Shown here: one piece after another, positions 15,892 through 24,634 of the stretch
How positions within the stretch are numbered: position 1 is the first letter of the stretch
Layout of the letters: the number at the start of each line of letters is the position of its first letter
Assembly: GCA_964476705.1 (NCBI GenBank)
Contig: CAYZBM010000004.1
Span: 1 to 53,655 of the forward strand
Direction of reading: 5' to 3'
DNA length: 53,655 nt
Source of the DNA: CAYZBM01 sp964476705
GTDB lineage: Bacteria > Pseudomonadota > Alphaproteobacteria > Rickettsiales > UBA6187
The notes under the pieces: model-generated
Seen by the model: the letters and a program-made list of their open reading frames with translations, nothing else
The model's database searches: none
What the model was told of the DNA's origin: nothing
Made by a program: the position numbers and the translations under genes

Positions 15892-16118
15892 TGTAACCGT
15901 TCAGGGCATTTAAAGAAATAAAATCAAATGGTTACAAGGATTATTTTTTTATTTATTTTTTTAGGAGTGCTAATTTAAGAGCTATTTTCCAAGAAAAAAT
16001 TAATCTGCTCAATTTTGCTTTTTTTAAAATATTATAATTAATAATTAATAAAAACACCAGGTTATCCTTAGGTTTCGTCTAATTTTATATATAAAAATTA
16101 GACCCCTGAACGGTTACA
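15892..16118. mobile_element. 227-bp element with perfect 15-bp terminal inverted repeats
   Basis: TGTAACCGTTCAGGG at 15892-15906 is matched by its exact complement at 16104-16118. Just inside the right end a second perfect stem, GTCTAATTTT (16077-16086) with AAAATTAGAC (16094-16103), makes a hairpin. The inside is AT-rich and non-coding, so this looks like a miniature element needing a transposase from elsewhere. It lies in a 611-base stretch (15792-16402) that holds no gene; nothing recognisable is seen at 15792-15891. Confidence 0.65.
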
Positions 16119-16122
16119 CCGA

Positions 16123-16148
16123 ATTAGTGAACTTATACAAGGATGACG
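16123..16148 (+). repeat. Short dispersed repeat, copy 1
   Basis: ATTAGTGAACTTATACAAGG followed by ATGACG recurs in reverse orientation at 53140-53165 with one base changed. It borders the 227-bp element here and a palindromic-repeat end there. Confidence 0.7.
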
Positions 16149-16232
16149 TTGTTGGAGAATTTCAGAAGAAAACAGCACTTCAAAAAAGTGTGGGGTACTA
16201 TGATGTATTTTACTGTCAATTTTTTCTTAATC

Positions 16233-16402
16233 TATAGTAGATCAAGAAATAATTTACCTCTAATCAATAATTATTAAATTTAGTAGATCAGTGATCTACT
16301 ATCTATGATGCTACATATCCTGAAAAAACATATACTTATAATACTATTTATGTTTTGCTGAAGGATCCATAATATAGGTCATTTCAATCATGAAATACTA
16401 TA
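16233..16402 (+). repeat. TATAGTA palindromic repeat, full copy A
   Basis: This copy begins TATAGTAGATCAAGAAAT and ends GAAATACTATA, and it closely parallels copy B at 53434-53605. Inside are a 21-base palindrome (TAGTAGATCA-g-TGATCTACTA at 16281-16301) and a hairpin built on ATCCTGAAAAAACATA and ATGTTTTGCTGAAGGAT. Its right end touches the coq7 stop codon at 16403. The bases 16203-16232 before it also recur, inverted, just inside the left end of copy B. Confidence 0.8.
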
Positions 16403-16975
16403 CTATATTTTTTTTGAAAGCTCTATTGCGGTATGACAACCAATTTTGATTATGTTTTTAAATAAATGGTAAGCAAAAGTTTGCTCGGCATGATTTTCAA
16501 GACCTATATTTTTGTGCTCTAATTCTTCTTGACGAAATTTTTCAATATTTTCTTTTAATTTTTTTGTAGCAGCTTCTGGAAGTTCATCAATATAATCTAG
16601 TTCTTTTAATTGCTCTTGGTAATGAGCATCTATTACTTCTTCAACTGCAACTGTACAGGCCATAGCAGCTTTTTTACCCATTAAGGCACTAACAGCTCCC
16701 AAAGCAAAACCAGCTGCATGCCATAAAGGCATTAATGCTGTTGGTCTTACTTGATGATTTTTGAGCGCCAAATCAAAATAAGCTAGATGCTCTTCTTCTT
16801 GAGCTGCCATATGCTCAATTAATTCTTGAGATTCTTTATCTTTAAGCACATATTTTTGTCCCTCATAGATTCTTTTTGCCCCATATTCCCCGGCATGATC
16901 TACGCGTAAAATCTCAGCTATTTGTCTAGCTTTAACAATTTTTTTATAGTTAACTTCTTTTGCTGTTATATCCAT
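16403..16975 (-). CDS. coq7: Demethoxyubiquinone hydroxylase
   Basis: COQ7 is a di-iron enzyme that hydroxylates demethoxyubiquinone late in ubiquinone synthesis. The carboxylate-bridged ligands are all visible: RVDHAGEYGA near residue 24, AAQEEEHLAYF, AVEEVIDAHYQEQL and RQEELEHKNIGLE. Its length (190 aa) is normal for the bacterial form with one bundle domain. The start overlaps the dsbB stop by 26 bases, so the two are translated from one message. Its partner coq9 lies at 12850-13443. The stop codon is followed at once by a palindromic repeat. Confidence 0.95.
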   Translation of the reverse strand: MDITAKEVNYKKIVKARQIAEILRVDHAGEYGAKRIYEGQKYVLKDKESQELIEHMAAQEEEHLAYFDLALKNHQVRPTALMPLWHAAGFALGAVSALMGKKAAMACTVAVEEVIDAHYQEQLKELDYIDELPEAATKKLKENIEKFRQEELEHKNIGLENHAEQTFAYHLFKNIIKIGCHTAIELSKKI

Positions 16976-17465
16976 AAGTTTTTCTTATCCGAATTAATGA
17001 AATTACAATACTAGGCAGAGCAATTAGTAATGAGATTAAAGCATTCCAAGCTGCCATTGATAAATGTAAAAAGATAAATTGCGGTTTATTGCAAGCAACT
17101 TGTGGTGTTTCTAAAATAAGCTTACGCATTTCATCAATCGAATTAGTATTATCAGTCATTTGATCGCAGGCCGAAGTTATGATAATCCCCTGCTCTACGC
17201 CCACATGATAAAGAGCGGTAAGACCACCGAGCAAAATAATAATTCCAGCTACTAAAGATAAATAATTTTGTTTTTTATAATTATCATCAGTCAAAACCGA
17301 AAAAAATCCCACTAAAATTACTAATGCATAAGGAATTCTTTGATATAGACATAATTTACATGGTACTAAACCAAAACCATATTCCGAAATATATGCAAAA
17401 GCTAAAGCTGCTATACTAAAAATAGCTAAATATATGCTTAGAGGTTTTTTACAAGAAATTTTCAT
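16950..17465 (-). CDS. dsbB: DsbB-type disulfide bond formation protein
   Basis: This four-helix inner-membrane protein passes electrons from DsbA to quinones and so drives disulfide formation in the periplasm. Cys36 and Cys39 lie in CKLCLYQRIPY, the quinone-reducing pair, and Cys100 and Cys125 (SACD..., QVACNKPQ) form the second pair in the periplasmic loop. Four hydrophobic segments fit the fold. I set the start at ATG 17465 because the longer frame adds 20 residues with no family match. It overlaps coq7 by 26 bases. DsbA is not in the window. Confidence 0.92.
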   Translation of the reverse strand: MKISCKKPLSIYLAIFSIAALAFAYISEYGFGLVPCKLCLYQRIPYALVILVGFFSVLTDDNYKKQNYLSLVAGIIILLGGLTALYHVGVEQGIIITSACDQMTDNTNSIDEMRKLILETPQVACNKPQFIFLHLSMAAWNALISLLIALPSIVISLIRIRKTYGYNSKRS

Positions 17466-17554
17466 AATAAATCTCAATGACCAGGTTACAATGGAGCATA
17501 TTTGACTATAGCGTTTTTTAAACACTCCCGCAAGATTATTAATTAAAGAAGAGT

Positions 17555-20500
17555 CTAATGATGTGATTCATGGCCGCGAGCTCCAGGATGCCGACGAGCA
17601 CCAGCATTAGTAAATTGATTTTGTGGGCCTGATTCTGTATTTGGGACTGGCGTAAGTGAATTAAAAGTATTCATCGTCATTTCAAACCCTATTCCTCCTG
17701 GTGTAGCAGAATATAGAGCATGATAACCTAATGGTGGTCTATCTGAACTATTTTGATCTGGAGCAGTATCTGCAGTAGTTATACTTCTCTGAACCTGTTG
17801 TGCTGCTTTAGCTGAATCCATATAGCATAAACTATCAGAAGGCCTCTTAGATCTAGTGCTCTTAGATCTAGTGCTCTTAGAACAAACATTTGTCGCGACA
17901 GTATTATGTACTTCAGGTACATAATCTGAACCTGATTCACTATCTATATCGTCTACTTCTTCATATGAAGCATTATTTTTACGTTCTCTTAATACTCTTT
18001 TAGAAGATCTACCTCTAGCCTCATCATCCTTTGAAATAGATCCCTCTTCGCCTGAAGATATTTCTGATTCCAAATCTGACTCTTCAGCTTTATAACTATT
18101 TTTTTTCTTCTCTTTCTTCAATGCCATCCTTCTTGCTGTATCTTTAGCAGTAAAATGATTCTTTACTTCCCGAAAAAAATTTTTAAGATCTTTTTTAAAG
18201 TCTTGAGATTTTTCAAGAAAAGATTGAATACTTGAAATAAATTTATCATCTTCTATATTTATTAATAATTTATCTTTAGTGAAGTCTTCTTTCTTAAGAA
18301 TATCTATATTTGTAATTATCTGTTCAGTAGTACGTGTAATTGTTAATATTCTGCTACAGTTTATACCATTCAATTGCCCATTGTAGATATTTGCAGCTAG
18401 AATATTATAACTTCTCTTAGTATCATCAGAATAGCTAGGTAAGATTTCAGATATACTTATATTTAAGCTGGAACTTTTGTTATTAGTGCTAAATACATGA
18501 GTATTTTTACTTAGATCTTCATTACCGTCTGAATCGTCCTTTTTACTCACATGAGTAGAATAAATATGATCAATTAGAACTATTAACTGCGATTTAAATA
18601 AATCGAAATTATTAATGTAAAATTTTAATCTATTAATAAAATATTCCGGGAATTCTTTTGGTAATCTCTCTAATATTTCAGAAAATTCTTTCTGATTCCA
18701 AGATGATATTATATCCTTTATAGCCTCAGCTCGCCCTTCATCTTTCAATAATAGATTATTTCTTCCAGAATATTTATTATTTTGAATTAAATTATATATA
18801 TGTAGAAAGAACTTATTGTAATTAACAGTGCCCGCTTGCTTTAAGTATTCTAACACCAAAGCATTTCTAATATTATCTTCTATAGATTCTAAGGCTGAAA
18901 AACTATTCGAAACATCTCCAGCTCCAGCAGATCCAGGATCATTATAGGTATCCGCTTCCACACTTATACGGCTAAAGTATTTAGTTGTATTTGGAGCAGT
19001 ATTTTGGCTGTTTTCTAATACTACGGGAGAAGGATAAGTACTAACAGCTCCAGCAGATCCAGAATTTATCTCACTATAAACTCCTAGAGTTTTCGCAGTA
19101 TAAGTAGTCGATCTTGCATACATAATACTAGACAATATCTGACCAAATGGCATCGCTTTGTCTTTTGCCATCCTACTCCTTAGTCTTCTAGTATTGGCCT
19201 TTTTATCTCCTACTTCTCCTACTTCTCCTTCAGATATTTCAGATACTTCAGATATTTCTATACCATTTTTTTTATTCCTATTTAACCTTAGGTCTTTATC
19301 CCTTTTGGTCAAAGCAGTTTTTGTTTGATTACAAAAATCAACAAGCTTATTTTGAAAGTCTTTGGAAGAATTAACAAAAAGTTTTATACTTTCAATAAAA
19401 GAATTATTACGTATACCTTTAAATAATTTATTAGTATCGAAATCATCTTTATTTAAGAAAGGAATGCTATCAAATATAACTTTACAACTCCTTTTATTTA
19501 AAAATAACCTGTTATTTTGCACTTCATTATCGTCAGCAGACCTATAGTTAATGTAGATATTCTTAAACAACTTATTATAAGTTTTTTCATAATTAAAATA
19601 GCTAGGCAAATCTGCATGTTTATCACTATTTACATTACTATCGTTACCATGATTAACTAGTGAAGCACTTGGTAATGTACCTAGACAATCTGTGTGGTCA
19701 TAAGGAGATTCTGCTGCTTCTTCTAATAGTTGTAAGGAACTGGATGGACCGAGACCCGCAAAATTTATAGCTGAAGCTAACTGAGTTGTATTTGCTAATG
19801 CTGCAGATTGATGAGATAGTAACTCATTGCTTTTTAATTGAGCAAAATCTTGTAGACCACTTGAAAAGGCAGTTATATTCCGACCATTATTAAAAAATAG
19901 ACTATGAAGCTCATTTAAATTTTTATATTTTAAAATATCAATAAATTCTCTTTCATCTAGAGCGATAATCATCGCATTTAGTTTTTTTAATCTTTGCTTA
20001 TTATTCAATATTTTATTGAACTCATTAATATCAGCATTATGTTTAATCTTATATAAAGTAAGAAGTAATTCTATTGCTTCACTCTTTTGTGTTTCTGTGC
20101 TTATTTTTATTTCATTATAACTTGGTACGCCATCTGTTGAACCGGAAATAGTACCTAAAAATGCTTCAGTAGGGACTTTATCTCTTACTGTTCCATATGA
20201 AGTAGCACTACTAGCTGCTAAAGCTACAGGCATTGTAGAACCACCAGGAAGAGAAGTACTTGGCCCTGTTTCAAAAGAAGAAGGGTATACTATGGAAAAA
20301 AAATCTCCATTTCCTACTTGGTACTCAGGACAGCTTTTTGATAACGTACTAGCTAATCCATCTATCTCACCTAAGGGATCAAAAAATTCTTCTACTTGTA
20401 ATGTTAAGGAACTCGATAATCTGGGATCATTTTTAGCTAAAACTGATTGAGGGCTAGCAGGAATGATTGTAGAAACACTACTACCTTCAACCGAATTATT

Positions 20501-21235
20501 TGAGAATACTTTACCACCCAAGACTACAGATGGAGCTACAACAACAGGATTAACGGCCAAAGATTGCATCTCTGTTGCACTAGTCGCTTTACTGGATTCA
20601 TATTTTGAAGTTACAAATTGAGCTAAAGCATTTATAAATTGATATTCTGCAGAGTCTTTTTTAAAATTAAATTTTTCAAGCTCTGTAAGATCATGAGCAC
20701 TAATGATAGATATGATCTTGTCTTTTTTTAAGCCATATATTTTAGACATAAGATATAAGTAGGTATTATCAGAAGAAAATAATTTATTACTATCTTGTAA
20801 AGAACATTTTTCATCTACTTTCTTACCTTCATTATATAAGTAACGACATAAATGAATTGCATCTTGTACTTGCCCTTCTGTAATTATCTTCATTGAAGAT
20901 TGTGATTCTTCTGCACTAGTGACTTTACTGGATTGATATTTTGAAGTTGCAAATTTATCTAAAGCATTTATAAATTGATACTCTTCAGAGTCTTTTTTAA
21001 AATTAAATTTTTCAAGCTCTGTAAGATCATAATCAGTAATGACAGATATGATCTTGTCTTTTTTTAAGCCATATATTTTAGACATAAGATATAAGTAGGT
21101 ATTATCAGAAGAAAATAATTTATTACTATCTTGTAAAGAACATTTTTCATCTACTTTCTTACCTTCATTATATAAGTAACGACATAAATGAATTGCATCT
21201 TGTACTTGCCCTTCTGTAATTATCTCAAAAGCCAT
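17555..21235 (-). CDS. 1226-residue internally duplicated protein, effector-like, unknown
   Basis: I recognise no known domain. By eye it splits into modules. Residues 4-115 are repeated almost exactly at 116-227. A helical module C occurs at about 385-465 and 787-890, and module B at 549-655 and 939-1045. Each B is followed by an acidic run, then a basic run (SEISEGEVGEV...RRLRSRM at 664-689; SEISSGEEG...SKRVLRERK at 1057-1086). So a unit of about 390 residues is duplicated, and all modules share a loose pattern of helix, (K/E)EF, then FIxxLxxF. Ser/Thr/Pro/Gly-rich linkers join them. There is no signal peptide or membrane segment. Clustered basic motifs (TRSKSTRSKRPS at 1122-1133) could act as nuclear signals in a eukaryotic host. 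A secreted effector is plausible but unproven. Confidence 0.75.
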   Translation of the reverse strand: MAFEIITEGQVQDAIHLCRYLYNEGKKVDEKCSLQDSNKLFSSDNTYLYLMSKIYGLKKDKIISVITDYDLTELEKFNFKKDSEEYQFINALDKFATSKYQSSKVTSAEESQSSMKIITEGQVQDAIHLCRYLYNEGKKVDEKCSLQDSNKLFSSDNTYLYLMSKIYGLKKDKIISIISAHDLTELEKFNFKKDSAEYQFINALAQFVTSKYESSKATSATEMQSLAVNPVVVAPSVVLGGKVFSNNSVEGSSVSTIIPASPQSVLAKNDPRLSSSLTLQVEEFFDPLGEIDGLASTLSKSCPEYQVGNGDFFSIVYPSSFETGPSTSLPGGSTMPVALAASSATSYGTVRDKVPTEAFLGTISGSTDGVPSYNEIKISTETQKSEAIELLLTLYKIKHNADINEFNKILNNKQRLKKLNAMIIALDEREFIDILKYKNLNELHSLFFNNGRNITAFSSGLQDFAQLKSNELLSHQSAALANTTQLASAINFAGLGPSSSLQLLEEAAESPYDHTDCLGTLPSASLVNHGNDSNVNSDKHADLPSYFNYEKTYNKLFKNIYINYRSADDNEVQNNRLFLNKRSCKVIFDSIPFLNKDDFDTNKLFKGIRNNSFIESIKLFVNSSKDFQNKLVDFCNQTKTALTKRDKDLRLNRNKKNGIEISEVSEISEGEVGEVGDKKANTRRLRSRMAKDKAMPFGQILSSIMYARSTTYTAKTLGVYSEINSGSAGAVSTYPSPVVLENSQNTAPNTTKYFSRISVEADTYNDPGSAGAGDVSNSFSALESIEDNIRNALVLEYLKQAGTVNYNKFFLHIYNLIQNNKYSGRNNLLLKDEGRAEAIKDIISSWNQKEFSEILERLPKEFPEYFINRLKFYINNFDLFKSQLIVLIDHIYSTHVSKKDDSDGNEDLSKNTHVFSTNNKSSSLNISISEILPSYSDDTKRSYNILAANIYNGQLNGINCSRILTITRTTEQIITNIDILKKEDFTKDKLLINIEDDKFISSIQSFLEKSQDFKKDLKNFFREVKNHFTAKDTARRMALKKEKKKNSYKAEESDLESEISSGEEGSISKDDEARGRSSKRVLRERKNNASYEEVDDIDSESGSDYVPEVHNTVATNVCSKSTRSKSTRSKRPSDSLCYMDSAKAAQQVQRSITTADTAPDQNSSDRPPLGYHALYSATPGGIGFEMTMNTFNSLTPVPNTESGPQNQFTNAGARRHPGARGHESHH
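20555..21226 (-). repeat. 336-bp tandem duplication within the large repeat protein gene
   Basis: 20891-21226 and 20555-20890 encode residues 4-115 and 116-227. The DNA is almost identical over the first 260 or so bases of each unit and diverges toward the linker. The period, 336 bases, keeps frame, and the low divergence points to a recent event. Confidence 0.9.
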
Positions 21236-21237
21236 AA

Positions 21238-21432
21238 ATTCTACCTATAATTCTTTTTATTATTCTTTTTATTATAAATATTAAAAAATTAACTAAATGT
21301 AAAGAATTTTTCGTAACAGCTAAAGATAAAAAAGATAAACATGAAAAAACAAAGCCATATGATCCAGAAGTAAAAAATTTTAAAGAAGCTTTACTAAAAG
21401 TTGCTAGTAATAAAGATTGCCTCATTAATTAG
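21238..21432 (+). pseudogene. Open 3' gene fragment without a start codon
   Basis: A plus-strand frame runs from after the TAA at 21235-21237 to TAG at 21430-21432. It encodes an Ile/Leu/Phe-rich hydrophobic stretch, then a charged tail (TAKDKKDKHEKTKPYDPE, then VKNFKEALLKVASNK). It has no Met, GTG or TTG start, and faces the start of the large repeat-protein gene. Composition past residue 20 looks coding, so I read it as the end of a gene broken by rearrangement. It could also be chance in AT-rich DNA. Confidence 0.3.
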
Positions 21433-21439
21433 CTAAAGA

Positions 21440-21704
21440 TCTAATCGCTATAAATCTTGTATTTAGGGTATTTTTAAGTTATATACTTAGCTTAACTTTA
21501 AAAATTGGCGTCGTTGCTTCTCGCTTTTTGTCCTCGTGTACATTTAAGTAAACTGCGGGTAAAGGCTCCGATGCGCCTAGCTTCCTGGACTAAATCTAGG
21601 ACAAGCTTTTTGAAGTTAAGCTTCGTCTACCAACTCTCCATTTACAAGAGTTATAGCGACTCATCCTATTATATAATTTTATAACTTACAAAAAATTAGA
21701 TATC
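21440..21704. other. Intergenic stretch with a GC-richer core and hairpin
   Basis: No gene is seen. The core at about 21508-21640 is clearly richer in G and C than its surroundings and contains a hairpin, CTTCCTGGA with TCTAGGACAAG, near 21580-21610. It does not fold as a tRNA by eye. It could be a non-coding RNA, a repeat of the kind scattered in rickettsial genomes, or the leader of lysK. Confidence 0.35.
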
Positions 21705-23276
21705 ATGCTAGATGAAAATAAAACTGCAGCCCTTGCTTCTCAAACTTGGCCCTTTATGGAAGCAGAAAGAATTTTAAAACGGATTGGTTGGCGAACGCCA
21801 AAAAAAGGTTACGTACTTTTTGAAACAGGTTACGGTCCCTCAGGTCTTCCGCATATTGGTACTTTTGGTGAAGTAGTTAGAACTACTATGGTTCGGAATG
21901 CTTTTAAAATTTTAGCTCCTGAAATTCCTACCAGATTATTTTGCGTATCCGATGATATGGATGGCTTACGTAAAGTGCCAGATAATCTGCCTAATCCTGA
22001 AATGCTAAAAGAATATTTAGGTAAACCATTAACTTCTGTACCCGATCCTTTTGGTACTCACGAAAGTTATGGCCATCACATGAATGCTCGGCTTAGAGCT
22101 TTTTTGGATCATTTTAAATTTGAATATGAATTTCATAGTTCTACAGATAATTACAAAGCCGGTCTTTATGATGAAAAATTATTACTAATTTTGAAAAATT
22201 ATCAAAAAGTATTAGATGTAATGTTACCAACTTTAGGTGCAGATCGGCAAAAAACTTATAGTCCATTTATGCCAGTATCACCAACCTCAGGCAGAGTATT
22301 ACAAGTGCCGATTATTAGTCATAATACCGATAGAGGTACGGTTACTTTTATCGACGATGATAATATAGAAAAAGAAGTTTCAGTTACGGGTGGCAATTGT
22401 AAATTACAATGGAAACCAGATTTTGGAATGCGTTGGGCGGCTCTTGATGTTGATTACGAAATGTTTGGTAAAGACCACCAGGTTTCTGCAGTTTTATATA
22501 GTGCTATTTGCCGGATTGCTGGGGGTACTCCGCCAGAACAATTTGTCTATGAAATGTTTTTAGACAATAAAGGTGAAAAAATTTCTAAATCCAGAGGTAA
22601 TGGCTTAACTATCGATGAGTGGTTAAAATACGCTCCGCAAGAAAGCCTAGCTTATTATATGTATCAAAGTCCACGTAAAGCCAAAAAATTACATTTTGAT
22701 GTAATTCCTAAAGCCATGGATGAATATTTAAGTTTTTTAAATAATTATAAAAAACAAACATTAGCCGAACAATATAAAAATCCGGTTTGGCATATTCATA
22801 ATGGCAATCCTCCAACAGATAATAGTTCAAGCATTTCTTTTGCACTACTTTTAAATTTAGCCAGTGTTTGCCATGGTAGCGATCCAAAAATCTTATTAGG
22901 TTTTGTTAAACGTTATTTAAAAGATGATTTTAAAGAAAGTGGCAAATTAGATGAGATGGTAAATCATGCCGTACAATATTATCATGACTTTATTGCAAAT
23001 ACTAAAAAATACCGAGCTCCCTCTGAAAATGAGCGTAATGCATTATCAGAACTAGCCGAAGAGCTCAAAAATATGCCAGATGATAGCACCGCTGAAATTT
23101 TACAAAATAAAGTTTTTGCTATTGGTACAAAATATAATTTTGAACCAATGCGCGATTGGTTTACTGCCCTTTATGAAGTATTATTAGGGCAAAGCCAAGG
23201 TCCAAGATTTGGATCTTTTGCAGCTTTATACGGTAAAGATGAAACTGCTAAATTGATTATGGAGAAGATTGCTTAA
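21705..23276 (+). CDS. lysK: Lysyl-tRNA synthetase, class I
   Basis: This is the archaeal-type class I enzyme used by alphaproteobacteria and some other bacteria in place of class II LysS. The Rossmann signature HIGTFGE (His50) and KISKSRGNG (about 292-300), the counterpart of KMSKS, are both present, as is the long central region with FCVSDDMDGLRKVP and the C-terminal helical cage that reads the anticodon. At 523 aa its length is normal. The next gene begins on the base after the stop codon, so the two are translationally coupled. Confidence 0.96.
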   Translation: MLDENKTAALASQTWPFMEAERILKRIGWRTPKKGYVLFETGYGPSGLPHIGTFGEVVRTTMVRNAFKILAPEIPTRLFCVSDDMDGLRKVPDNLPNPEMLKEYLGKPLTSVPDPFGTHESYGHHMNARLRAFLDHFKFEYEFHSSTDNYKAGLYDEKLLLILKNYQKVLDVMLPTLGADRQKTYSPFMPVSPTSGRVLQVPIISHNTDRGTVTFIDDDNIEKEVSVTGGNCKLQWKPDFGMRWAALDVDYEMFGKDHQVSAVLYSAICRIAGGTPPEQFVYEMFLDNKGEKISKSRGNGLTIDEWLKYAPQESLAYYMYQSPRKAKKLHFDVIPKAMDEYLSFLNNYKKQTLAEQYKNPVWHIHNGNPPTDNSSSISFALLLNLASVCHGSDPKILLGFVKRYLKDDFKESGKLDEMVNHAVQYYHDFIANTKKYRAPSENERNALSELAEELKNMPDDSTAEILQNKVFAIGTKYNFEPMRDWFTALYEVLLGQSQGPRFGSFAALYGKDETAKLIMEKIA

Positions 23277-24140
23277 ATGAATTTTCAAATTTTAAATAAT
23301 ATAAGCTCTATTGCCGATAATTATGAAGGTTTTTTAATTGATCTTTGGGGAGTTATTCATGATGGAAGTAATTTATATCCTGGTGTTTTAGAATGTTTAT
23401 TAGAATTACGCAAAAAAAATAAACAAATTATCTTTTTATCCAATGCTCCAAGGCGTGCCTTTAAAGCGCAAATAGTTTTAGAACGCTTAAATATAAAAAA
23501 AGAATTATATGACCATATAGTAACTTCAGGTGAAATTACTTATAATTATATAGAAAAATTTGATCATAATTTAGGTACTAAGTTTATGATTTTAGGTCCA
23601 GATAAAGATGATGATATTTTAGCCGGAGTTCCTAATCATAATCAGGTTACTCAAATAAAAGACGCTGATTTTGTAGTAATTACTGGTTTTGACAATGATA
23701 ATTCTACTCTAGAAGAATTAATTCCACAAATATCAGAAATCAAAAAATATAACCTACCCTGTATTTGCGCTAACCCTGATATCGAAGTAGTTAAAATAGA
23801 TGGCACCAGAGCCTTATGCGCTGGAGTTATTGCTAAATATTATGAAGAAATTGGCGGTAAAGTTATTTATTTTGGTAAACCATATAAACAAGTTTACGAA
23901 CATAGCCTCAAATTATTTAACTCTAGCTCAAATAAGATTGCAGCCATAGGTGATAATCTAGAAACAGATATTAAAGGGGCCAATGAATTTAATTTAGACT
24001 CATATCTAATTGCCGGAGGTATTCTGGCTAAAGAACTACAGCTCTTAAATGATGAGCCCCTAGATAAAAATAAACTCATGAAATTATTTGCTAAATATAA
24101 AATAACTCCTAAAGTAGTATTACCTAAATTTATCTGGTAG
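23277..24140 (+). CDS. HAD-superfamily subclass IIA phosphatase (TIGR01459-like)
   Basis: The nucleophile motif is DLWGVIHDG (Asp22), where the usual second Asp of DxD is Trp, as is normal for the alphaproteobacterial group I know as TIGR01459. Motif 2 is FLSNAPRR, a Lys sits in YFGKPY, and the metal site is GDNLETDIKGAN near residue 223. The cap domain lies between motifs 2 and 3, as in subclass IIA. The substrate is unknown; related enzymes act on small phosphorylated metabolites. It starts directly after the lysK stop codon and is followed after 5 bases by a membrane protein, so the three look co-transcribed. Confidence 0.88.
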   Translation: MNFQILNNISSIADNYEGFLIDLWGVIHDGSNLYPGVLECLLELRKKNKQIIFLSNAPRRAFKAQIVLERLNIKKELYDHIVTSGEITYNYIEKFDHNLGTKFMILGPDKDDDILAGVPNHNQVTQIKDADFVVITGFDNDNSTLEELIPQISEIKKYNLPCICANPDIEVVKIDGTRALCAGVIAKYYEEIGGKVIYFGKPYKQVYEHSLKLFNSSSNKIAAIGDNLETDIKGANEFNLDSYLIAGGILAKELQLLNDEPLDKNKLMKLFAKYKITPKVVLPKFIW

Positions 24141-24145
24141 TTACA

Positions 24146-24571
24146 ATGAATGAAGAGCTAAAAATTTACAAATATAAATTCCCCTATTTATTACTAGCTG
24201 CTATAGCAGTTTGGATAGTGCTAATTTTACTTACCTATATATATAGCATATTTTCTTTACCTTTTGGTGGAACTATCCCTCATTTTGACCTGATAAGTTT
24301 CGGGGTAGTTTTATTGATGAGCATATTTATAAGTTTTCAACTCAAAAAAGCTAGAATTATTATAATTTCTCCCGATAAAATAACCAGTATGGGAATTAGT
24401 ATAAATCTAAATGAAGTTACTAAATTTAAGCTAATAACTAAAATATTCGATCTAGTTTTAGTTATAGAAGGCCCAGATCCTAAAAAAACTATTATAGTTA
24501 TTTTACCTTTTATGCTTGAGAATTACTCAAATTTAGTGAAGTTTTGCAAGGAACGGTTTAGTTCCATTTGA
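24146..24571 (+). CDS. Two-pass membrane protein of unknown function, PH-domain-like tail
   Basis: I do not recognise a family. Two hydrophobic helices (about 13-35 and 47-66) are followed by a roughly 70-residue beta-rich tail (RIIIISPDKITSMGISINL, later VLVIEGPDPKKTIIVIL) that resembles the bacterial PH-like domains found after paired helices. It sits five bases after the HAD gene and 63 before argH, and so probably belongs to the lysK transcript. Confidence 0.6.
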   Translation: MNEELKIYKYKFPYLLLAAIAVWIVLILLTYIYSIFSLPFGGTIPHFDLISFGVVLLMSIFISFQLKKARIIIISPDKITSMGISINLNEVTKFKLITKIFDLVLVIEGPDPKKTIIVILPFMLENYSNLVKFCKERFSSI

Positions 24572-24634
24572 CCTTTTGTATTATAACTCTATAATTATCT
24601 CTCAAATTTTAAAAACCATAAATAGAAAAATACT

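Noticed and set aside
21508..21578. tRNA-like segment before lysK
   Set aside because: The GGCG...CGCC ends do not pair as an acceptor stem and no T-loop sequence is present.
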